This document shows positions 45,679 to 53,731 of a stretch of 64,000 bases of DNA, in pieces. Position 1 is the stretch's first letter. Every line of letters starts with the position of its first letter. This DNA is from Opitutales bacterium (GTDB lineage: Bacteria > Verrucomicrobiota > Verrucomicrobiia > Opitutales > Intestinicryptomonadaceae): positions 283,078 through 347,077 of the forward strand of contig SUVP01000003.1 in assembly GCA_015061945.1 (NCBI GenBank), in the 5' to 3' direction. Made by a program: the position numbers and the translations under genes. Under the pieces are notes generated by a model. The model was not told where the DNA came from. It saw only the letters and a program-made list of their open reading frames with translations, and searched no databases.

Positions 45679-45741
45679 ATGAACAATATTTCGACAAGCT
45701 ACTTTTATTACTTCTTTTTTGTCTCACTTGGCATTCGGTAA
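45679..45741 (+). CDS. aromatic-rich attenuator leader peptide
   Basis: 20 codons, ATG to TAA. Seven consecutive codons read Tyr-Phe-Tyr-Tyr-Phe-Phe-Phe after 'MNNISTS'. Its stop codon touches the anti-terminator strand at 45731-45738. The layout is like the pheA, pheST and trp leader peptides of proteobacteria, where stalling on scarce charged tRNA keeps transcription going. It is too short to find by homology, and no strong Shine-Dalgarno is seen (GGGA 15 bases upstream). The call rests on codon content and the hairpins that follow. Confidence 0.6.
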   Translation: MNNISTSYFYYFFFVSLGIR

Positions 45742-45804
45742 GTGATATTGATGCTTGTTGTCATATAAAACCCGAATGCTTAAAAAAGTGTTCGGGTTTT
45801 TTTT
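45725..45804 (+). promoter_or_regulatory. transcription attenuator in front of aldolase 1
   Basis: Four segments are visible. 1:2 pause hairpin CACTT/AAGTG (45725-45729 with 45740-45744). Anti-terminator: GCATTCGG (45731-45738) pairs perfectly with CCGAATGC (45772-45779). Terminator: AACCCGAATGCT (45769-45780) with AGTGTTCGGGTT (45787-45798), then eight T. Segment 3 cannot pair with both. The T run ends 26 bases before the aldolase ATG. A ribosome stalled at 45700-45720 leaves segment 2 free; one at the TAA covers it. Confidence 0.6.
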
Positions 45805-45830
45805 GAAAAATTTTTAACTCAAATAAAAAA

Positions 45831-46832
45831 ATGAATACAGAAAAAAAAGTACAGACAACATCGCAAAGATGGATTGGCTACCTCGGCTACAGAAAAGAGC
45901 TCGAAGTAATGGACTGCACAATCCGCGATGGAGGACTGATGAACTCGAGCCGATTCGAAGATAAAATCGTTCGTGCCGTTTACGACGCATGTGGCGACGC
46001 TAATATCGATTATATGGAAATCGGTTATAAAAATAGTAAAGAAATTTACTCGGTAGATAAGTTTGGTGCGTGGCGATTCTGTGCTGAAGATGACGTAAAC
46101 CGTATCATTGGCGATAACAAACGCAATGTGAAAATCGCAGTTATGGCAGATGCTGAAAAGTGCGAATACAAAACAGATATTATCGAAAAATCGCAAAGCC
46201 CGATTGACGTAATTCGTGTTGCTACATATATCCACCAAATTCCGCTCGCACTCGATATGATTAAGGATGCAACAGACAAAGGTTATGAAACAACCGTAAA
46301 CCTTATGGCTGTATCAACTGTCCGTGAAGCAGAACTCGACGAAGGTTTGGAAATGCTCGCCGATTCAGATGTCGGCACAATCTACTTGGTTGACAGTTTC
46401 GGTTCGCTCTATTGCGAACAAATCCGCTATATGATGAATAAGTACATCAAGATTGCTGGAATGGCTGGAAAGCGAATTGGTATCCACGCACATAACAACT
46501 TGCAACTTGCATTTGCAAATACGGTTGAAGCTATCAATAGCGGTGCAAATCTCGTCGACGGAACTCTCGCTGGTTTGGGTCGTGGTGCAGGTAATTGTCC
46601 GCTTGAAATGCTTGTTGGATTCTTGCACAATCCGAAGTATAGAATGCGTCCACTTTTGGAATGTGTTGAAAAACACATTGAACCATTGCGTAAACAACTC
46701 GGTTGGGGCTTCGATTATCCATATATGATGACTGGTTTCTTGAACAACCACCCACGTTCAGCAATGGAGTATAATGAAAATCCTGAAAAACGTGGAAAAA
46801 TTGTAGATTTCTACGATAACATTATGAGATAG
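45831..46832 (+). CDS. DmpG-type (DRE-TIM) aldolase-like protein 1
   Basis: 333 residues. DRE-TIM metallolyase signatures: 'VMDCTIRDGGLMNSS' (Asp metal ligand and catalytic Arg) and 'GIHAHNNLQLAFANTVEAI' (the two metal His), followed by 'DGTLAGLGRGAGNCPLEMLV', very like 4-hydroxy-2-oxovalerate aldolase DmpG. The C-terminal ~60 residues differ from DmpG, and the usual partner DmpF is absent. It may cleave or form a C-C bond next to a 2-oxo acid. It is preceded by an attenuator with a Phe/Tyr-rich leader and followed by a paralogue. Confidence 0.75.
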   Translation: MNTEKKVQTTSQRWIGYLGYRKELEVMDCTIRDGGLMNSSRFEDKIVRAVYDACGDANIDYMEIGYKNSKEIYSVDKFGAWRFCAEDDVNRIIGDNKRNVKIAVMADAEKCEYKTDIIEKSQSPIDVIRVATYIHQIPLALDMIKDATDKGYETTVNLMAVSTVREAELDEGLEMLADSDVGTIYLVDSFGSLYCEQIRYMMNKYIKIAGMAGKRIGIHAHNNLQLAFANTVEAINSGANLVDGTLAGLGRGAGNCPLEMLVGFLHNPKYRMRPLLECVEKHIEPLRKQLGWGFDYPYMMTGFLNNHPRSAMEYNENPEKRGKIVDFYDNIMR

Positions 46833-46834
46833 TA

Positions 46835-46890
46835 TCGCATTTAGAAACAAGGATAAGCTCTGAATGCGAGATGTATTCAGGGCTTTTTTT
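46835..46890 (+). promoter_or_regulatory. intergenic hairpin (terminator or second attenuator) before aldolase 2
   Basis: Stem GCTCTGAAT/ATTCAGGGC (46857-46865 with 46875-46883) plus eight T, ending 18 bases before the next ATG. An alternative pairing, TCGCATT (46835-46841) with AATGCGA (46863-46869), overlaps the stem. The bases after the T run (GA, AAAAATTTTTAAC) match those after the first attenuator. Confidence 0.55.
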
Positions 46891-46908
46891 TGAGAAAAAT
46901 TTTTAACA

Positions 46909-47892
46909 ATGAACTCGTCAGAACAAATAATGTCCGATAAATTGGCGATTCCAGCCGAAGCAGTTGCGAATGTAAAAATTCTCGATTGTACTTTACGCGA
47001 CGGTGGAGCAGTTAATGCAAGCCAATTTTCAACTGAAACAGCTCGTGCAGTCTATGACGCATGTGCCGATGCACATCTCGATTACGTTGAATTGGGATAC
47101 AAGGACAGTTCACGATATTATAGTTCTGCGGAATTTGGCGAACTTCGCTTTTGCGATGAAGATGTAATTAAACGTATTGTTGGCGATAATAAACGAGACA
47201 TAAAAATAGCGGTTATGGCTGATGTCGGGAAGTCGGATTTTCGCAAGGCGATTGTGAGAAAGTCGCAAAGTCTTGTCGATATGGTTCGTGTTGCAACATA
47301 CGCAAAAGATATGGATAAGGCGATTGACATTGTAAAATTTGCATCTGATATGGGGTATGAGACTGCAATTTGCATAATGGCAGTATCAACTCTTTCCGAA
47401 AAAGAGCTCGATAACGCTTTTACGCAAGCAGTCGAAAGCGACGCCGATATCATCTACATTATGGACAGTTTCGGTGGATTGACTCCAGCTGGATTCCGCA
47501 ATGTTTTTATGCCATGCAAGATTGCGTCGCATTCTCGAGGAAAGCGAGTTGGTGTGCATATTCACGATAGCATAATGATGGCGTTTGCAAATACGATTGA
47601 AGCAATTCTCGGCGGAGCTGATATTGTAGACAGCTCAATTTGTGGGCTTGGTCGTGGTGCAGGTAATTGTCGTACAGAAATGCTTGCACAGTTCGCACGG
47701 AAAGATATTCGGCCAATTCTCGAATGTGCCGAACAGCATATTGAACCGATGAGAAAATATTTCCGTTGGGGGTGTGAGTATCCATATGTTTTGACTGGCT
47801 TTGCAAACGTACATCCGTCTCGAGCGATTGATTCAGTCAAAAACGGAGAATCTCTTTGTGATTTAAACGATAGCTTGGGGATTTTTTACTAA
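46909..47892 (+). CDS. DmpG-type (DRE-TIM) aldolase-like protein 2
   Basis: 327 residues. Same motifs as the previous gene: 'ILDCTLRDGGAVNASQF', 'GVHIHDSIMMAFANTIEAI' (the Asn-Asn after the second His is Asp-Ser here) and 'DSSICGLGRGAGNCRTEML'. The changed residues next to the metal His pair suggest a different substrate. A tandem duplicate with its own hairpin in front and a terminator behind. Confidence 0.75.
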   Translation: MNSSEQIMSDKLAIPAEAVANVKILDCTLRDGGAVNASQFSTETARAVYDACADAHLDYVELGYKDSSRYYSSAEFGELRFCDEDVIKRIVGDNKRDIKIAVMADVGKSDFRKAIVRKSQSLVDMVRVATYAKDMDKAIDIVKFASDMGYETAICIMAVSTLSEKELDNAFTQAVESDADIIYIMDSFGGLTPAGFRNVFMPCKIASHSRGKRVGVHIHDSIMMAFANTIEAILGGADIVDSSICGLGRGAGNCRTEMLAQFARKDIRPILECAEQHIEPMRKYFRWGCEYPYVLTGFANVHPSRAIDSVKNGESLCDLNDSLGIFY

Positions 47893-47908
47893 CCCGAATT
47901 ATAAAAAA

Positions 47909-47940
47909 AGGCGAACGCAATATTTACAAGCGTTCGTCTT
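47909..47940. terminator. shared terminator of aldolase 2 and fic
   Basis: Stem AGGCGAACGC/GCGTTCGTCTT (47909-47918 with 47930-47940), with A and T runs outside; it serves two convergent genes. Confidence 0.8.
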
Positions 47941-47942
47941 TT

Positions 47943-48899
47943 TTATTTTATAAAATATCCGCCATTTTTGGGAGCTCCACGAAACTCGATAATATCGGAT
48001 AACTCTTTCAAATATCGACTAACCGTGCGTACAGAAATATTGAGTGCGTTTGCGATATCATTTGTATTTGAGCCCTGATTATTTTTAATGAAATCGAGTA
48101 TTTCATTTACTCTGCCATTTACTCTGCCATTTACTCTGCCAAAATCTAAATTTTGATGTTCTTTAAGGGCTTTTAGAATTTCTCCCAGCATAAAGTCTAC
48201 AAATATACCAGAGTCATTTTTTGCAGAGCTATCGTTTATTGCTTTGTAATAATTTTGCTGATTGTTATGCACCATTGTTTCAACTGGCAGATATTGGAAA
48301 ACTGGGTTTAATTTTGACAAAATCAAAGATTGCCACAATCGACCAATTCTTCCATTGCCGTCTAAAAATGGATGTATAAATTCAAATTCGTAATGGAAAA
48401 CACAACTTTTGATAAGCAAATGGTCTTCGGACTTTTCAAGCCATTCAAAAAGATTTTCGACGAGTGTTGGTACTCTTTCTGCTGGTGGTGCAATATGCAC
48501 AATTTTTTTATCGTCAAAAACACCGACACCTTTTGTCCTGAATTTTCCAGCGTTTGACACCAACGATTTCATCATTTCAAAATGTGCTTTTAGTAAATCT
48601 GAAATTGAAAATGGGTTATACGATTGAAAATTATCGTAGGTATCAATAGCATTCTTAACTTCTTGAATCTCTCTAATTGGGGCGACAACACGTTTGCCGT
48701 TTAAGATATCGCTAACTTGTTCTTCTGACAATTTATTACCTTCTATTGCCAGTGATGAATGAATTGTTTTTATTTTATTTGTTTTGCGAAGTTTAAGAGT
48801 GTTTTGCTCCATAGAAATTGAAAAACGCTCAACAAGTGCCGATATTTCAGCAATCATTGATATGGCTTTTGCAGATATTGTAAATGGAGGTTTTTTCAC
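47943..48899 (-). CDS. Fic-domain protein with C-terminal winged helix
   Basis: 318 residues. An inhibitory helix motif near residue 50 ('SSLAIEGN', S/T-x3-E-G/N) belongs to class II Fic proteins. The catalytic loop 'HPFLDGNGRIGR' is complete, so AMP transfer from ATP to a target side chain is possible. The tail has a winged helix ('NTNDIANALNISVRTVSRYLKEL'). Between them lie three 'GRVN' repeats. Such proteins often regulate themselves or a toxin partner; none is adjacent. Stands alone between unrelated genes. Confidence 0.9.
   Translation of the reverse strand: MKKPPFTISAKAISMIAEISALVERFSISMEQNTLKLRKTNKIKTIHSSLAIEGNKLSEEQVSDILNGKRVVAPIREIQEVKNAIDTYDNFQSYNPFSISDLLKAHFEMMKSLVSNAGKFRTKGVGVFDDKKIVHIAPPAERVPTLVENLFEWLEKSEDHLLIKSCVFHYEFEFIHPFLDGNGRIGRLWQSLILSKLNPVFQYLPVETMVHNNQQNYYKAINDSSAKNDSGIFVDFMLGEILKALKEHQNLDFGRVNGRVNGRVNEILDFIKNNQGSNTNDIANALNISVRTVSRYLKELSDIIEFRGAPKNGGYFIK
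48105..48140 (-). repeat. three perfect 12-base tandem repeats inside fic
   Basis: ATTTACTCTGCC (plus strand) three times, coding Gly-Arg-Val-Asn in the linker between Fic and winged-helix domains. The copies are identical, so slippage would change the linker in steps of four residues without breaking the frame. Confidence 0.9.
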
Positions 48900-48960
48900 A
48901 AGTTTAATATCTTACATTTCTATATATCTTTCAAGATAAAACATTACATTTGCATTTACA

Positions 48961-48990
48961 AAAAAGGCGAGGGGAATAACCGCTCGCCTT
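48961..48990 (-). terminator. terminator of GH36-like gene 1
   Basis: Stem AAGGCGAG/CTCGCCTT (48964-48971 with 48983-48990) with a minus-strand T run. The same stem ends the sister gene at 51297-51323. Confidence 0.8.
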
Positions 48991-48999
48991 TTTGATGTT

Positions 49000-51177
49000 T
49001 TATTTTCTTGAGAACTGAACTTCTATTCTTGCGTCGTCTGTTTGCTTTGCGTCTTTTTGGAGGGTTATTTTAATTGCTCCATTTTCGACTTTTGCTTTGC
49101 ATTTTGCTCCGTACGCCATTGCCGATTCAAAGTTGAATCCGTCTGGTTTTGATACCCATATTGTAAGAGGGAAATCTTTTACAAGCTTGACGTATCCGGT
49201 GAAGCGGTTGCCGATAGAATCCCAGTTGATGTTCCAAATTTCTTGAGCTGTTTGTGCAACGTGTCTATCGCTACCAAGATATTGTGGATTCTTTTGTTTT
49301 GGCATCAGCACAACAAGTCTTGTCCCGTGTGCTGGTACTTTTTGAGAGAATTCGCCTTGCATTTCTCCGAGATACTTTTGTGTCCAAAACTCAAATGCGT
49401 GATATTTTGTATTGTCGCAAATACCGAGTTCTTTTGCGGTCGCAGAAATTTTTTGGTCATCATCTTCCCAATTCATAAATGCGACAACGTTGTATCGACC
49501 AAGTTCCTTATGCTTTACATTCAAATTCCAGACAGGAAGCATTTTGAAGTAAGGGTAGAGGCTCATCGGACGGACGAATGCAACAGGTAGAGTTTGTTGC
49601 AACATTTTCATTTGGTCTGCCGAAAGTTTTGCGAGACGGTCGCCAAAGAATGTCAGCTGTCCTGGGAGTGCGACGATTGTCGCAGTTGTGCGAGCTTCTT
49701 CAATAGGGAGATCGCGAACGAGAAGTGTGTCGGGATCGGCAATCATCGAGATGTTGTGAGTGAACACTTGGTTGATTGTGCATCGACCTTGTGTTGTTAC
49801 GTTGTGCCACATAACTGGTTTGTTCGGGTGAACAATATCAGCACCTGTGCGAGCCATTTCAGCATACGCTGCTTCTGGTCCTGAAGTATGACCTTGGCAT
49901 GCGAGGAAAATTCTATCTTTACCTATTCCGTCGCGGAATGCTTTTACGCAAAGTTCAAATGGATTCGGGCATTTTGGATCTTTGAATACCGACCTAATGC
50001 TTGGGCGATCGTAAAGGTGTGCGCAATAACCAGCGTTGCGTCCTGACATTCCGTCGATTTTGAAGAACTCGTAGCCCCATTCTCTCGATGCAATACGGAA
50101 GATGTTTTCGAGGTGTTTGCGTGCTTCAGGCACAGTTGGGTCGAGCGTGTACAAGCCGTTCCAAGAGCCGATAGGTTCGCCCTTCGCATTGTGCAAGAAC
50201 CAATCTTTGTGAGCTTTATAGAATTCAGTATTGCCAGTGCCGAACGGAGCCATCCACAACCCTGGGCGGAATCCGAGTGCACGGATATCGTCGGCAAGTT
50301 TTTTCATTCCGAGAGGGAATTGTCTTTCGTTTACTTCGAGATTCATTAAGTGGAATTTTCGTGTTGGCAATTTGTCTGAATTGCCTTGCCACGATTCAAT
50401 CGACCAAATTTCGCAACCGAAAGGTTGGAGATATTTTTGTCCGATTCTCGCTTCAGCAAGATTTTCTTCTGCACCAGCTTGGTCGAAGTAAGTGTTCCAC
50501 GACATCCAACCGGTTGGAGTTTTTGGGACATTTACACGGTTGAGTGGTTTGTAGTATGGAACGTATCTGTTCTTATAATAATTTTTTTGAAGATTAAAAG
50601 AGAAGTTAGCTTGTGCCGACTCATTTATTTTACCCGACATCTTTACAGCATAATTCCCGTTGTCGAGTGTCTTTATGCAGAGATTTTTTGCCGACATTTT
50701 CAAGAGTTCATCTTTTTGTGCGTCGAAGATAGAGTCGTTTGTTTTAACGTCAGCATTGCCATAATTGAGTGAGAACACACGTTCATTATCATCTGCTTTT
50801 GTGCGACATGCAAAAGTGTCTTTGGCATCTTTGATATTTACAGTGCCGTCGAACGACATTGTCCCATGGTATGCTTGTGCTGTGCGGTGATAACAAAGAA
50901 TTTCAAGCTCATTGCTTTTTTGTGGAATCACAACATAACCTTGAACATTATCGCCGTCGTCAACAAGAGCCATACGATTTTTTACGCCATCACGCGAGTT
51001 CGTGATTTTCCACTTGTCGCCATTTTTAATATCTGCTTGGAAATTTAACTTTCCTTTGATTGATACATTGCCGTTTACGGCTTCAAGCATCGATGTTTTT
51101 TCGTTGAAGTTGATATTCCAATCAGCAAATAGGAAGAGTGGAATTGTTGCGATAAGTGTTGTTAACGTTTTTTTCAT
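49000..51177 (-). CDS. exported GH36-like alpha-galactosidase 1
   Basis: 725 residues; signal peptide 'MKKTLTTLIATIPLFLFA'. N-terminal beta-sandwich (to about 215), then a TIM barrel opening with 'GWMSWNTYFDQ'. The nucleophile Asp is in 'EFFKIDGMSG' (D375), and the likely acid/base Asp is in 'MARTGADIVHP'. A C-terminal beta-domain closes the protein. This is the clan GH-D plan of alpha-galactosidases and related enzymes. It would remove terminal alpha-galactosyl groups outside the cytoplasm. It is the partner of a near-copy upstream. Confidence 0.8.
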   Translation of the reverse strand: MKKTLTTLIATIPLFLFADWNINFNEKTSMLEAVNGNVSIKGKLNFQADIKNGDKWKITNSRDGVKNRMALVDDGDNVQGYVVIPQKSNELEILCYHRTAQAYHGTMSFDGTVNIKDAKDTFACRTKADDNERVFSLNYGNADVKTNDSIFDAQKDELLKMSAKNLCIKTLDNGNYAVKMSGKINESAQANFSFNLQKNYYKNRYVPYYKPLNRVNVPKTPTGWMSWNTYFDQAGAEENLAEARIGQKYLQPFGCEIWSIESWQGNSDKLPTRKFHLMNLEVNERQFPLGMKKLADDIRALGFRPGLWMAPFGTGNTEFYKAHKDWFLHNAKGEPIGSWNGLYTLDPTVPEARKHLENIFRIASREWGYEFFKIDGMSGRNAGYCAHLYDRPSIRSVFKDPKCPNPFELCVKAFRDGIGKDRIFLACQGHTSGPEAAYAEMARTGADIVHPNKPVMWHNVTTQGRCTINQVFTHNISMIADPDTLLVRDLPIEEARTTATIVALPGQLTFFGDRLAKLSADQMKMLQQTLPVAFVRPMSLYPYFKMLPVWNLNVKHKELGRYNVVAFMNWEDDDQKISATAKELGICDNTKYHAFEFWTQKYLGEMQGEFSQKVPAHGTRLVVLMPKQKNPQYLGSDRHVAQTAQEIWNINWDSIGNRFTGYVKLVKDFPLTIWVSKPDGFNFESAMAYGAKCKAKVENGAIKITLQKDAKQTDDARIEVQFSRK

Positions 51178-51292
51178 AATAGTTGTATGTTTTGTCGATT
51201 AAATCAGTATATTATTATATGACAGCATTAGTGAGTATAAAAAGGCAAATGAAGTCAATAGCATAAGAAAGAAAAATGTGAATAATAAGCAC

Positions 51293-51323
51293 AAAAAAGG
51301 CGAGAGGAAGAACCGCTCGCCTT
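51293..51323 (-). terminator. terminator of GH36-like gene 2
   Basis: Same AAGGCGAG/CTCGCCTT stem as the sister gene (51297-51304 with 51316-51323). It was duplicated along with the coding region. Confidence 0.8.
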
Positions 51324-51334
51324 TTTTTGATGTT

Positions 51335-53512
51335 TTATTTTCTTGAGAATTGAAGTTCTATTCTTACATCGTCTGTTTGCTTTGCGTCTTTTTGGAGAGT
51401 TATTTTAACTGCACCATTTTCGACTTTCGATTTACATTTTGCTCCGTACGCTTTTGCCGAGACAAAATTGAATCCGTCTGGTTTTGATATGCAAATTGTA
51501 AGAGGGAAGTCTTTGACGAGTTTGACGTATGCGGTGTATCGGTTGCTGATAGAATCCCAATTCATATTCCAAATTTCTTGGGCAGTTTGTGCGACGTGGC
51601 GGTCGCTACCAACGTATTGTGGGTTGTTTTGCTTTGGCATCAACACAACAAGTCTTGTTCCGTGTGCAGGGACTTTTTGCGAGAACGATTTTTTCATATC
51701 GCCAAGATATGTTTGTGTCCAGAATTCAAATGCAACATAGTCTTGTTTATCGCAGATACCGAGTTCGTCAGCCGTTGCCGAGATTAGTTTTTCATCATCG
51801 TCCCAATTCATAAATGCGACAACGTTGTATTGCCCAAGTTCCTTATGCTTTACGTTCAAATTCCAAACGGGGAGCATATTGAAATATGGGTAAAGACTCA
51901 TCGGACGAACGATTGCAACAGGTAGAGTTTGTTGCAACATTTTCATTTGGTCTGCCGAAAGTTTTGCGAGACGATCGCCAAAGAATGTCAACTGTCCGGG
52001 GAGTGCGACGATTGTCGCAGTTGTGCGAGCTTCTTCGAGTGGAAGTTCACGAACGAGAAGTGTGTCGGGGTCGGCAATCATCGAGATGTTGTGAGTGAAC
52101 ACTTGGTTGATTGTGCAACGACCTTGCAAAGTAACGTTTTTCCACATAACTGGTTTGTTCGGGTGAACAATATCGGCACCAGTACGAGCCATTTCCGCAT
52201 ACGATGCTTCGGGTCCCGAAGTATGACCTTGGCATGCGAGGAAAATTCTATCTTTGCCGATTCCGTCGCGGAATGCTTTTACGCAAAGTTCAAATGGATT
52301 CGGGCATTTTGGATTTTTAAATTGTGCCTTGATTTCTGGACGTTCGTAAAGGTGTGCACAATAGCCTTTGCTTCTGCCCGACATTCCGTCGATTTTAAAG
52401 AATTCGTATCCCCAATCTTTTGACGCAATACGGAAGATGTTTTCGAGGTGTTTGCGTGCTTCAGGCACAGTTGGGTCGAGCGTGTACAGTCCATTCCAGC
52501 AAGAGATAGGGTTGCCTTGTTTGTCGTGCAAGAACCAATCTTTGTGAGCCTTGTAAAATTCTGCATTACCAGTGCCGAACGGAGCCATCCACAGCCCTGG
52601 ACGGAATCCGAGTGCACGGATATCATCAGCGAGTTGCTTCATACCTTTGGGGAACTGCCAATCGTTAACTTCAAGATTCATATTGTAGAATTTTCGGACA
52701 GGCAGTTTGTCTGAATTGCCTTGCCACGATTCAATCGACCAAATTTCGCAACCAAAGGGTTGGAGATATTTTTGCCCGATTCTCGCTTCGGCAAGATTGT
52801 CTTCGGCAGTAGCTTTGTCGAAATAAGTGTTCCACGACATCCAGCCAGTTGGAGTCTTTGGCACATTTGTTCGGTTGAGTGGTTTGTAGTACGGAACGTA
52901 TCTATTTTTGTAGTAATCTTTTTGTAGATCGAAAATGAACTTTGCTTGAGCCGATTCCCCAATATCGCCCGACATCTTGAGTGCATACTTGCCTTTGGAG
53001 AGAGTTTTTACGCAAAGATTTTTTGCCGACATCTGCAAGAGTTCGTCTTTTTGAGCGTTGAAAACAGAGTCGTTAGTTTTCGAGTCAGCATTGCCGTAGT
53101 TGAGCGAGAATACGCGTTCTCCGTCTTGTGCTTTTGAGCGACACGCAAAAGTATCGTTAGCGTCTTTTATTGTAATAGTTGCGTTGTACGACATCAATCC
53201 ACGATACGCTTGGGCAGTGCGGTGGTAGAAAAGCATCTGGAGTTCGTCAGTCTTTTTCGGAAATACGATGTATCCTTGTACATCTCCAGTGTTATCGACA
53301 ATCGCCATGCGATTTTTTACACCGTCTCGAGAATTTGCAATTTTCCATTTGTTGCCACCATTTCGGTACGCTTGGAAATTCAATTTACCTTTTATCGATA
53401 CACCGCCGTTGATTGCTTCGAGCGTCGATGTTTTTTCGTCGAAGTTAATATTCCAATCCGCAAATAGAAAAAGCGGGATAGTTGTGAGTAATGTTGCTAA
53501 CGTTTTTTTCAT
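51335..53512 (-). CDS. exported GH36-like alpha-galactosidase 2
   Basis: 725 residues, the same length as copy 1 and highly similar from the signal peptide ('MKKTLATLLTTIPLFLFA') to the last residues ('RIELQFSRK'). The nucleophile Asp is at the same position (D375). Differences gather in the N-terminal sandwich (residues 45-130), while the barrel is almost unchanged. A recent tandem duplication with the terminator included. The promoter region (53513-53731) is divergent from fba. Confidence 0.8.
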   Translation of the reverse strand: MKKTLATLLTTIPLFLFADWNINFDEKTSTLEAINGGVSIKGKLNFQAYRNGGNKWKIANSRDGVKNRMAIVDNTGDVQGYIVFPKKTDELQMLFYHRTAQAYRGLMSYNATITIKDANDTFACRSKAQDGERVFSLNYGNADSKTNDSVFNAQKDELLQMSAKNLCVKTLSKGKYALKMSGDIGESAQAKFIFDLQKDYYKNRYVPYYKPLNRTNVPKTPTGWMSWNTYFDKATAEDNLAEARIGQKYLQPFGCEIWSIESWQGNSDKLPVRKFYNMNLEVNDWQFPKGMKQLADDIRALGFRPGLWMAPFGTGNAEFYKAHKDWFLHDKQGNPISCWNGLYTLDPTVPEARKHLENIFRIASKDWGYEFFKIDGMSGRSKGYCAHLYERPEIKAQFKNPKCPNPFELCVKAFRDGIGKDRIFLACQGHTSGPEASYAEMARTGADIVHPNKPVMWKNVTLQGRCTINQVFTHNISMIADPDTLLVRELPLEEARTTATIVALPGQLTFFGDRLAKLSADQMKMLQQTLPVAIVRPMSLYPYFNMLPVWNLNVKHKELGQYNVVAFMNWDDDEKLISATADELGICDKQDYVAFEFWTQTYLGDMKKSFSQKVPAHGTRLVVLMPKQNNPQYVGSDRHVAQTAQEIWNMNWDSISNRYTAYVKLVKDFPLTICISKPDGFNFVSAKAYGAKCKSKVENGAVKITLQKDAKQTDDVRIELQFSRK

Positions 53513-53731
53513 AAGATTTAGATATATAGATTAAATTTGTTTAACCCCATAGAACGAAAAAAGTGAATAGAAAATCGCAAAGGAGGTCAACATCATTTGT
53601 TGCATAGTTTTATTTTCGCATAGTTTGATAATCGTAGTAGGATAGTAAAAAAATCTTGGAAAAGAGAAAAAATAGGTTGCATTTAAAAAAAATGGGGGCA
53701 ATATGAGAGGCTTATTAATCCAAAAAGCACT

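Noticed and set aside
48105..48140. Possible CRISPR-like or intergenic repeat
   Set aside because: 12-base units without spacers, inside an intact fic gene, coding GRVN.
51145..53510. GTTAACGT-like stretches near both GH36 starts as extra LacI operators
   Set aside because: Only the inner bases agree; they lie within the signal-peptide codons for Leu-Thr/Ala-Thr and do not form the full 12-base palindrome.
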